Shown here: piece by piece, positions 52,881-60,277 of the stretch
Layout of the letters: each line of letters begins with the position of its first letter
Position numbering within the stretch: position 1 is the first letter of the stretch
Origin: Bacillota bacterium
GTDB taxonomy: Bacteria > Sysuimicrobiota > Sysuimicrobiia > Sysuimicrobiales > Segetimicrobiaceae
NCBI GenBank assembly: GCA_021324975.1
Contig: JAJPIA010000144.1
Span: forward strand, 1-64,000
Reading direction: 5' to 3'
DNA: 64,000 nt
Program-made: the position numbers and the translations under genes
The notes under the pieces: model-generated
What the model was told of the DNA's origin: nothing
Databases searched by the model: none
What the model saw: the letters and a program-made list of their open reading frames with translations, nothing else

Positions 52881-53216
52881 ATGACCAAGTCTAGAAGGCT
52901 GCCGCCGATTCATCCTGGCGAAATCCTGCGCGAGGATTTCATGGTGCCGCTCGGCATCAGTATGAACAAGCTGGCCCTCGATCTCCGTGTCCCTGTGACT
53001 CGCATCGCAGAAATCGTGCACGAGCGTCGAGGCATTACTCCAGACACCGCCTTGCGCCTGGGGCGTTACCTTAATACCAGCGCGCGCTTTTGGCTGAACG
53101 CACAAGCGCTCTACGACCTCGAGGTTGCACAAGACGAGCTTCGGGGCACCGTTGAGCGTGAAGTGCGGCCTCGAGCAGGCCTTGCGTCGAGCTCGAAAGT
53201 CGCAGCAAGGGCTTGA
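52881..53216 (+). CDS. higA: HigA antitoxin
   Basis: 111 residues. IHPGEILREDFMVPLGISMN is the HigA signature, followed by an Xre-type HTH (KLALDLRVPVTRIAEIVHERRGITPDTALRLGRYLNTSARFWLNAQ). HigA binds HigB and represses the operon. An AGGAGGGG site precedes the ATG. The C-terminal 20 residues are Ser/Ala/Arg-rich and variable. Toxin-first gene order is characteristic of higBA. Confidence 0.94.
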   Translation: MTKSRRLPPIHPGEILREDFMVPLGISMNKLALDLRVPVTRIAEIVHERRGITPDTALRLGRYLNTSARFWLNAQALYDLEVAQDELRGTVEREVRPRAGLASSSKVAARA

Positions 53217-53258
53217 TACCGGCGACGCCGCCCCGGCGCCGCGGGCGCGGTGGTATCA
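53214..53258 (+). terminator. Large hairpin at the end of higA
   Basis: TGATACC (including the higA stop codon) pairs with GGTATCA 31 bases later, enclosing a GC-rich inner stem-forming region (GGCG...CGCC). No U-tract follows, so it may stabilise the mRNA end instead of terminating. Confidence 0.4.
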
Positions 53259-53406
53259 CTTCTGCGGGAACCTTACGGTCGGCTGGGAACAGGGACTCTG
53301 ACACTTGACCAAGGCCCGAGTTCGTGGTCGTGGGCTACAGCTTGACCGGAGCAGATGGAAGAACATGTAGGGAGAACGCATGACGATTCTGAACGCTTGA
53401 TGAACT

Positions 53407-54678
53407 ATGATCGCCCAGGAACGGGAAGAAATCGATGTGGCCGGACGCACCGTGGCCATCTCCAACCCCCGGAAGGTGCTCTTTCCGGCGCGCGGCTACA
53501 CGAAGCTCGACCTAGCGCAGTACTACCTCGCGGTCGCCCCCGGGGCGCTTCGCGCCGCCGGCGGGCGGCCGAACATGCTCGTCCGCTATCCCAACGGCGT
53601 CGGCGCCGAGTTCTTCTACCAGAAGCGCGCGCCGCGGGTCAGGCCGGACTGGGTGGAAGTCGTCGCGATGCGGTTCCCGTCGGGCCGCGGCGCCGAAGAG
53701 GTCGTGCCGCGGGACGCCGCTTCACTCGCATGGATGGCGAACCTCGCCTGCCTCGAACTGCACCCGCATCCGGTGCGGGCCGAAGACCTCGACCATCCTG
53801 ACGAGCTCCGCATTGATCTCGATCCCGGCCCCGGGGTGGAGTGGCGCGACGTCCGCGAGGCCGCCGCCGTGGTGAGAGGCGCGCTGCACGACTTCGGGCT
53901 CTCCGGATGGCCCAAGACCTCCGGCGGGCGCGGCATGCACATCCTTGTGCGGCTCCAGCCGCGTTGGACCTTCGACGAGGTGCGGCGCGCGGCGCTTGCG
54001 CTGGCGCGCGAGGTGGAGACGCGTGCGCCGGCGCTCGCGACGAGCAAGTGGTGGAAAGAGGAGCGGCATGGCGTCTTCGTCGACTACAACCAGAACGCGA
54101 AAGACCGCACAGTCGCCGCAGCCTACTCTGTGCGGCCGACCGACGACGCGCGCGTCTCGGCACCGCTTGACTGGGACGAGGTCGCGGCGTGCGATCCGCG
54201 GGAGTTCACCCTCGCCACGATGCCCGGGCGCTTCGCGGACGTGGGTGACCGGCACGCGGGCATCGACGGGTCCCCGGGCTCGCTCGACCCTTTGCTCGAA
54301 CTATCGGCGCGCCACGAGTACCAGGGCCTCGGCGACGCGCCGTGGCCGCCGCACTACCGCAAGCGCGCGGGGGAGGCGCCGCGCGCGCAGCCATCCCGCC
54401 GCCGCACGCCGATGTACCCGCTGATCGAAATCGCGAGGGCGCACCGGAAGGAGGACGCGCTCGCCGGGTTGGCACGGTGGCGGGCACGCTATCCCGAGGC
54501 CGCGGGCTACCTCGCGCCCGACGATGTGTTGGTCGATGCGATGCGCGGGCGGTCGAGCACCTGGACGCGCGTTCGCGTGAACCTCCGGCACGTGCCGGAG
54601 GCGTTGCGGCCCGGACCGGAGCCGCCGGATCCGGACGACGTGCCGGCCGTCCCGGCGCGTTCGAGCAGGCGCGGGTGA
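53407..54678 (+). CDS. LigD-type polymerase/primase (NHEJ AEP domain protein)
   Basis: 423 residues. The archaeo-eukaryotic primase fold of LigD is clear: NPRKVLFPARGYTKLDLAQYY, the VRYPNGV and FYQKRAP segments, catalytic acidic motif LRIDLDPG, SGGRGMHILVRL and the DRTVAAAYSVRP block. In bacterial non-homologous end joining this activity fills gaps with NTPs. Here it is a single-domain protein with a C-terminal extension (about 320-423). The adjacent, convergent gene encodes the ligase. A Ku gene is not in the window. Confidence 0.92.
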   Translation: MIAQEREEIDVAGRTVAISNPRKVLFPARGYTKLDLAQYYLAVAPGALRAAGGRPNMLVRYPNGVGAEFFYQKRAPRVRPDWVEVVAMRFPSGRGAEEVVPRDAASLAWMANLACLELHPHPVRAEDLDHPDELRIDLDPGPGVEWRDVREAAAVVRGALHDFGLSGWPKTSGGRGMHILVRLQPRWTFDEVRRAALALAREVETRAPALATSKWWKEERHGVFVDYNQNAKDRTVAAAYSVRPTDDARVSAPLDWDEVAACDPREFTLATMPGRFADVGDRHAGIDGSPGSLDPLLELSARHEYQGLGDAPWPPHYRKRAGEAPRAQPSRRRTPMYPLIEIARAHRKEDALAGLARWRARYPEAAGYLAPDDVLVDAMRGRSSTWTRVRVNLRHVPEALRPGPEPPDPDDVPAVPARSSRRG

Positions 54679-54696
54679 CACGGTGCCCGGGCGCGC

Positions 54697-55794
54697 TTAA
54701 GCTTCGCGGCCGTGTTGCCCGAAGACCCTTTGGAGTTCGTACGGGATCGTGGTCTCCAGCTGATCGTACCGGCAGTCTGGGGGCCGTTTGTCGGGCCGCC
54801 ATCGCACGAACAACGCGGCGTGGCGAAACCGGCGGCCCTGGAGATGATCGTACTTGGCCTCGCAGACACGCTCGATTCGCAGCGGCTCCCACGAGAGATC
54901 TTTGCCGGCGCTCCAGCGGCTCTGTCCACCGGGCATGCGGGCGAACTCCCCCGCGTCCGGATCGGCCCAGTCGCGCCAGGGGTGGCCTTCAAGCGCGTTG
55001 CGCCGGAGCGGCGTGAGTTCCCGGGCCAGCTCGCGGCGGGTCGCCATTGGGAATGCCGAGGTCACGCCTACGTGATGGAGCGTGCCCTGGCCATCGTACA
55101 GCCCGAGGAGCAGCGAGCCGATCGCGTCACGGCCGCTCTTGTGCCACCGGAACCCTGCGACAACGCAGTCGGCGGTGCGGACGTGCTTCACCTTGATCAT
55201 CGTCCGCTTGCCGGGCCGGTAGATGCCGTCCTCCGCTTTGGCGACAACGCCGTCGAGTCCGGCGCCCTCGAACTCCCGCAGCCATGTGAGGGCCGTGGCG
55301 CGGTCGCGTGTCGCCGGCGTGACGTAGATGGGCGACGCGGCGTCGCGCAGCAGGCCTTCCAACCGGTGGCGCCGCTCGGCCTGCGGGGTTTCCCGGAGGT
55401 CGCGGCCGCCGGCGGCCAGCAGGTCGAAGGCGACGAACGCCGCGGGGGAGGTCTTAGCCAGCATCGCGACGCGCGAAGCGGCGGGGTGGAGCCGCAGCTG
55501 CAGCGCCACGAAGTCGAGTCCGTGCGGCGTGGCGATGACGATCTCGCCGTCCAGGACGCACCCGGCCGGGAGTTGTGACAGAAACGCCTCGTGCAGTTCG
55601 GGAAAGTACCGGTCGAGCGGGCGTAGGTCTCGGCTCTGGATGAAGACGTCCGCGGGGCTCCGAAAGACCAGCGCGCGAAAGCCGTCCCACTTTGGCTCAT
55701 AGATCCAGTTGCCGTCCGCCGGAAGCGCCTTGGCCGTAGCCGACAGCATCGGCTCGACCGGCGGTGCGATTGCAAACAGCGCGGGGTCGGTCAC
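54697..55794 (-). CDS. ATP-dependent DNA ligase (LigD ligase domain/LigC type)
   Basis: 365 residues, GTG start. The adenylation motif is EPKWDGFRA with nucleophile K35; later motifs are LDGEIV, FVAFDLLA, GLDGVVAKAEDGIYRPGKR and MIKVKHVRTADCVV, followed by the OB domain (about 225-335). It seals breaks in NHEJ or base-excision repair. It converges on the polymerase gene with only 18 bases between stop codons, so the two share no transcript. Confidence 0.92.
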   Translation of the reverse strand: MTDPALFAIAPPVEPMLSATAKALPADGNWIYEPKWDGFRALVFRSPADVFIQSRDLRPLDRYFPELHEAFLSQLPAGCVLDGEIVIATPHGLDFVALQLRLHPAASRVAMLAKTSPAAFVAFDLLAAGGRDLRETPQAERRHRLEGLLRDAASPIYVTPATRDRATALTWLREFEGAGLDGVVAKAEDGIYRPGKRTMIKVKHVRTADCVVAGFRWHKSGRDAIGSLLLGLYDGQGTLHHVGVTSAFPMATRRELARELTPLRRNALEGHPWRDWADPDAGEFARMPGGQSRWSAGKDLSWEPLRIERVCEAKYDHLQGRRFRHAALFVRWRPDKRPPDCRYDQLETTIPYELQRVFGQHGREA

Positions 55795-56404
55795 AGCCCG
55801 ATCTCACCGAGGCCGGGACGACCAGCGCCCAAGTGGGCGGGCGAGAAACCGATGTTCCTGTGTGTGAAACAGAAACCACATAAACTTTTCGGCGACAATT
55901 TCCGGCAGATTTCCATTTTCGCATCGGCATTCCTCCCGGAGGGGCTGCAGGCGACCCACCCGACCGACCCGGCGGAGCCGTGGTCACCCCGGTGAACTCC
56001 GTCGAGTGGGCGCTGCGCGCGGGTGCCGACGCCGTCGTCGCGTACGTGGCGCTCGGGGGCGAGAACGAGCCCGCCATGATTTCCTACGCCTCGCGGATTG
56101 CGGAGGCGTGCGATCGATGGGGCATGCCGTTCATTGCCGAGGCGGAGTGGCCGGACGCGTAAAGCGGAGCACCCTCGGGTTGTAAGAATCAACCGGCTAT
56201 GCAACTTTGGTGGGTGGACCTCGCTCTCGGCGGCCATTAGGATGAAGCCGTCCAGAGGCAGGCAGACGAAACCGAAGGAAATTAGGGGTCTCCCTCATGA
56301 GGCATTCGGTGGCCCCGGCGAGATGTTGTGCGCGGCGGACCAGGGAGGCACAGCATCGAACGCGGGGGAGCCCGCGAAGAAGGTGGTCGAGGAAAGGTAG
56401 CGTG
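55795..56404 (+). other. Intergenic region with an aldolase fragment
   Basis: About 610 bases. It contains the aldolase remnant at 55980-56162 and an AT-richer stretch (55855-55925) upstream of the ligase gene that may hold its promoter. The frame ending at 56400 (GLPHEAFGGPGEMLCAADQ) could be a small protein of about 52 residues from ATG 56242, but has no similarity I recognise. Confidence 0.4.
55980..56162 (+). pseudogene. DhnA/class I aldolase fragment
   Basis: 60 codons reading TPVNSVEWALRAGADAVVAY and VALGGENEPAMISYASRIAE, then CDRWGMPFIAEAEWP, match the middle of DhnA-type class I aldolases (fructose-bisphosphate aldolase class I / 2-amino-dideoxyheptulosonate synthase), where GADAV precedes a long helix and CDRWGMP. 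Schiff-base and phosphate-binding regions are missing on both sides. It is a gene remnant. Confidence 0.65.
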
Positions 56405-56842
56405 ATGGATCATCACTCGCCTACGGGTCCCGAGAGGTTTGAAGTCGAGGCCAAAGTCGAAACCCACTTTTCGTGGGTGCGTACGCGCATGAGTCTTGAG
56501 CGCACGCTGATGTCGTGGGTGCGAACGGGTACCGCACTGATCGGGTTTGGCTTTACGATCTTCCAGTTTCTTCAGAACTTCAACCGCACGCCGGGCGTCG
56601 CACCCGTCCAGCCGCACGCCCCCCAAATTCTCGGCTTGGCGCTGATTGGGGGCGGCATCGCGGCGCTTGTCATCGCGGCGTGGGAGTATCATCAGATCTC
56701 CAACTACCTATGGGAGAATCAATTCAAACCGATCGCAGGCTTCCGGGAGAGCCAGGGGAAAACTCCTCTCCTCGCGCTCACGATGCTTTTGGTCCTCGTC
56801 GGCATCTTTGCATTTGTGACCGTGGCATTCCGCCTTCACTAG
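56405..56842 (+). CDS. DUF202 (YidH-like) membrane protein
   Basis: 145 residues from ATG 56405 (GTG 56402 possible), with GAGGAAAGG upstream. The DUF202 hallmark SLERTLMSWVRTGTALIGFGFTI is followed by three membrane helices (about 45-65, 75-95, 120-140). The family is also found as the membrane part of eukaryotic VTC polyphosphate polymerase; bacterial roles are unknown. A second DUF202 gene is at 59165 on the other strand. Confidence 0.88.
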   Translation: MDHHSPTGPERFEVEAKVETHFSWVRTRMSLERTLMSWVRTGTALIGFGFTIFQFLQNFNRTPGVAPVQPHAPQILGLALIGGGIAALVIAAWEYHQISNYLWENQFKPIAGFRESQGKTPLLALTMLLVLVGIFAFVTVAFRLH

Positions 56843-56876
56843 TGGGCAATCGCGATAACACGGGCGACTTCCGCTA

Positions 56877-57629
56877 ATGGTGGACTATCCGCTTGTGTTC
56901 GCCGTGCTTTCGTTGATCGTACTGTGGCTCTCGGCACAGCTCGGGGTACTCGTGCACAGGCGGTGGATCCTCAAGGACGGTGACCGCGAGTATTTCGGCA
57001 TGGTGCAAGCGGCTACGTTGACACTGCTCGGTCTCATCATCGGATTCAGTTTCTCGATGGCCACCAGCCGCTATGATCTGCGCAAACACTACGAGGAAGA
57101 AGAAGCCAACGCGATCGGCACGGAGTATGTTCGGGCGGGGCTCCTGCCTGCGGCGGACGTGGCGAGTCTGCGTGCCCAGCTCAAACAATATCTCGATTTG
57201 CGCATCTTATTCTACACCACCCGGGATGAGCTCCGGCTTCGGCAAATCAATGCGGACACTGCCCGGTTGCAGGGGGAGATGTGGTCCGCCGTGCAGGGTC
57301 CGGCGCTGGCGCAACCGTCACCCGTGATCACCCTCGCCGTTTCAGGCATGAACGACGTGTTGAACTCGCAGGGATACACGCAAGCGGCGTGGTGGAATCG
57401 CATTCCAAGGTCGGCGTGGGGCTTAATGATCGCGATTGCCATCTGCTGCAACGTGTTGGTGGGGTATGGCGTGCGCGGCGCCGAACCCAAAACCGGTCTG
57501 CTTCTTGTTTTGCCGGTGGTCGTCTCCATCGCACTCCTGCTCATCGCCGACATTGACAGCCCACGTGGCGGCCTCATCCGCGTCGCCCCGCAAAATCTTA
57601 TCAGCCTGTCTCAGTCCCTCCCGAGATAA
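56877..57629 (+). CDS. DUF4239/bestrophin-like membrane protein
   Basis: 250 residues with two N-terminal (about 5-27 and 42-62) and two C-terminal (about 182-200 and 208-226) membrane helices. Between them lies a helical domain with the family pattern GLIIGFSFSMATSRYDLRK and EEEEANAIGTEYVRAGLLP. This DUF4239-like family resembles bestrophin channels distantly; its function is unknown. It follows the DUF202 gene by 34 bases, likely in one transcript. Confidence 0.75.
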   Translation: MVDYPLVFAVLSLIVLWLSAQLGVLVHRRWILKDGDREYFGMVQAATLTLLGLIIGFSFSMATSRYDLRKHYEEEEANAIGTEYVRAGLLPAADVASLRAQLKQYLDLRILFYTTRDELRLRQINADTARLQGEMWSAVQGPALAQPSPVITLAVSGMNDVLNSQGYTQAAWWNRIPRSAWGLMIAIAICCNVLVGYGVRGAEPKTGLLLVLPVVVSIALLLIADIDSPRGGLIRVAPQNLISLSQSLPR

Positions 57630-57804
57630 CAAGGAAGAACCCTCGTCTTAGGCTGCGCAGCCAGGCACCCGGCAAGGAACGTGGTCGGGCTCGAGGAAGC
57701 GGGCCGGTGAAGCGTACTGCGAGTGCGGTGTTCGCCGGATACGTGAAAACGGCACGGCGGGTGACGCCGAGCGGAGCCTCAGAGCACGCCATCCCGCGCC
57801 GCGC

Positions 57805-59127
57805 CTATTTCCTGGGGAAGAGCAGCGTGACGTTGACCTGGACCCCCCATCGCGGTGCGGTGACGGGCCGCACAGGATAGTACTTGAGGCCGAAAGACAG
57901 CTGCGTCAATTGTCCCCCGAAGCGGTAGATCTTGCCCACCGACGCGATCAAGGGGATCGTCCACTGGCTCTGGGTCCAGTTGTAGGTAGCCTGGCTCTGC
58001 AACGTGAAGCTGAGGCTGCTTTTTAGACTGTACGACACGAACGGCTGCAGAAGCAGAGAGTTGATTGGGGCCGAGCCCGAGACCGGCCACAACTGGGTCG
58101 CGAGCGCACCGTAGGTGAGCACGCCACCCCCCATGTACGGCTTGGGGACCTGCCGCAGCGCGACCGCGTCGACGCCTGCTCCCCACGTGCTCGTCGACAA
58201 GAGATACGCTCCGGACGGGATGAAGAACAACGGACCGGCTCCCCAAATAACTCCACTCTGCGTGGGGGCCTTAGGTGAGAAGAAAAATTGAAATGTCGTA
58301 TCGCCGATCCCGAACTGGCTTCCCGCACCGGGGAAGATCTCGTCTTGATAGACGACCGGCATGATCATGCGGGCAATCAGGTTCCACTTTTCGCTGATGC
58401 CGAACGGAACAACCGGTTGGATGTTCATCACATCATGCCAGCCCGCGTTTGCAGGGCCGATGCCGAACTCGATGTTCTGCTGAAACGGCACGCTGATGAG
58501 GCTGGAGATCGGGTTCGCAAGCTGCCTGGCCAAGTCGGCCTCGCGCGCCTCCTCGTTTGGCGCGGCGGGAGCTTGACCCGGTGAGGGGCCCTGGGCCAAG
58601 AGACTCCCGCCGTCGCCGACGAACAGCCGCAGCTTGTCGCCAGCGGGCGGATCGGCCGGCAGCGTCAGGGAACCGGTGCGTGTCGCCGGCGGCGCCCAGG
58701 ATACCGCGCCGGCAACGGTCTGCCCCACACGCGGCGTCGCCGTCCATGCGCTTCCCGGCCCCGTTGAGCCGGAGTCGGCGACGATGGAGGCACCGAGGGG
58801 CGTAATGCCGCGCCTCGGTATCGCGAGGTGAGCTGCAGGCAAGCCGGCGATCGAGATCGCCGGACGTTTCGGTGCGGTGCCAGGCGGCATGGGTAGCGGA
58901 GGACTCGCCTCCGGCGCAAAGGCAGCAACGGCGTTGCCTGCGTCCTCAGTCGGAACCAGCTGCGCAGGCGCCACCGGCCCGAACACCCGCAGTCCCCCGG
59001 CCGTGAACGGCCCACCCATCGCCCCTGCAGCGGCGACCAACAAGATCGACGCGCCGATCGCGAGCGCGGCTGCGCGGCGCATGCGCTGCATGTTCGTATC
59101 CGTTTGCATGCTCGCCCCCGTCTCCAT
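57805..59127 (-). CDS. Predicted outer-membrane-type beta-barrel protein
   Basis: Up to 440 residues. A signal peptide (LAIGASILLVAAAGAMG) is followed by a Pro/Ala-rich segment (about 40-190) and a C-terminal barrel domain with alternating hydrophobic strands: NPISSLISVPFQQNIEFGIG, LIARMIMPVVYQDEIF, SQFGIGDTTFQFFFSPKAP, ending VNVTLLFPRK. The LANPISSLISVPFQ to GDTTFQFFFSP block matches proteins often labelled neuromedin U-like or transporter in diderms. Start may be the internal ATG 59109, which has a GGGGGCGAG site. Its presence suggests an outer membrane. Confidence 0.75.
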   Translation of the reverse strand: METGASMQTDTNMQRMRRAAALAIGASILLVAAAGAMGGPFTAGGLRVFGPVAPAQLVPTEDAGNAVAAFAPEASPPLPMPPGTAPKRPAISIAGLPAAHLAIPRRGITPLGASIVADSGSTGPGSAWTATPRVGQTVAGAVSWAPPATRTGSLTLPADPPAGDKLRLFVGDGGSLLAQGPSPGQAPAAPNEEAREADLARQLANPISSLISVPFQQNIEFGIGPANAGWHDVMNIQPVVPFGISEKWNLIARMIMPVVYQDEIFPGAGSQFGIGDTTFQFFFSPKAPTQSGVIWGAGPLFFIPSGAYLLSTSTWGAGVDAVALRQVPKPYMGGGVLTYGALATQLWPVSGSAPINSLLLQPFVSYSLKSSLSFTLQSQATYNWTQSQWTIPLIASVGKIYRFGGQLTQLSFGLKYYPVRPVTAPRWGVQVNVTLLFPRK

Positions 59128-59164
59128 CTTTGAGGCGTGCTGCCGGCGGAGCGCGACCGTGCAC

Positions 59165-59563
59165 CTATCGAAGGGCCGTCCAGAGCAGGTTGAAGAACGC
59201 GAACAGCCCGAGCACGATCAGCCACTTGCCGACAGCGGAAGCCACCGAGTGACCTACCTCGAACACAAACTCGCCCGTTGCGATCGCCTGCACCTTGCGT
59301 CGATACTCTGCCAGGGACGCCCACATCGCATAGATGCCGAGCAGGATCACGCCAATGCCAAACCATCGGACGCCCGACTCCAGGGACACCACGAAGCTGT
59401 ACTCGGAAGATCTCAGGGTCTCGACGACCTTGTCGATACCAAACCCAAAACTGATCATGGCAAGGCTCGTCCGGATCCACGCCATCAAGGTGCGTTCGGA
59501 CGCGAGGCGAGTTCGCTCCTTCGACAGTTCGCCGCCTATAATGTCGACGTGCTCGGTGTTCAT
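59165..59563 (-). CDS. DUF202 membrane protein (second copy)
   Basis: 132 residues. LSKERTRLASERTLMAWIRT and SLAMISFGFGIDK form the DUF202 signature, followed by membrane helices around 65-82 and 108-128. It is only distantly related to the DUF202 protein at 56405. It lies upstream of the barrel gene on the same strand with 37 bases between them, so the two are probably co-transcribed. Confidence 0.88.
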   Translation of the reverse strand: MNTEHVDIIGGELSKERTRLASERTLMAWIRTSLAMISFGFGIDKVVETLRSSEYSFVVSLESGVRWFGIGVILLGIYAMWASLAEYRRKVQAIATGEFVFEVGHSVASAVGKWLIVLGLFAFFNLLWTALR

Positions 59564-60277
59564 ACGCCTCCTCCCTCACACATGCCGGAGCCCATAGCCA
59601 GCATCGGCCGTTCATAGTCCAAGCAAGGATCCTGCTAAGTGTCTCACGAGCGCCTGAGGTGGATGCTCGGTCAGCAGCAGGGCAGCATCGGCGCTACTGC
59701 CCCGCCCACGATGCTCAGGGGGAACGACGGCCCGAAGGGGACGATACGCATGTTGCGGACCACGGCGAAACTGTTCGCCATGTCGGCCAGGGAGCGGATT
59801 ATCAGCCGTGCGCATACCGGTGCGTCGGTCCTCCCCGGACGAGGGAGAGGTCAATGGCCACTAGTGATTGGGCGGTTGGCCGCTCGCTCACGGTCGGCGC
59901 TGGCGAGCACGGTCTGCAGCGTTCGGCACCTCGCCCGCCTCAGTTACGGGACGCCCCGACCGGCATCGGACCGCCGGTGGGGACGCGAGCCGCGAGGCGG
60001 ACGCGCCCACCCGCTCCTCCGGGGCATGCGGGGAGCAGCGCACTCAAATCGCGCGCGTCCTTCTAGCGTCGCCTACTGTCGAGCCATCGCGATGCGCAGG
60101 GCGTCCTCCGGGGCGACCAGATGGTCGACACTCTCGGCCGCTGCAGCAATCGCAATCTGCACGCCCTTCATGCGGCCCGTCAAGGCATTGCCGCGCGCGA
60201 CCCGCCAACATCTTCGGGCAAGACAACGATGTTCAGCCGCGTTCCAGCCTCGCCAAGGGCTCTCCTGACCTCCGGTC
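59564..60277. other. 714-base region without a supported gene
   Basis: Six-frame reading gives several forward ORFs (59639, 59659, 59868) that are Arg/Ser/Pro-rich shadows with no motif. On the minus strand, directly after the sulfatase stop, a frame reads KGVQIAIAAAAESVDHLVAP to a TAG at 60073; this looks protein-like but is short and unrecognised. The region may be a decayed gene. Confidence 0.4.

Noticed and set aside
56098-56400. 100-residue ORF upstream of the DUF202 gene
   Set aside because: The first half is a shadow of the aldolase fragment; the second half has no recognisable similarity, so it is only mentioned in the gap entry.
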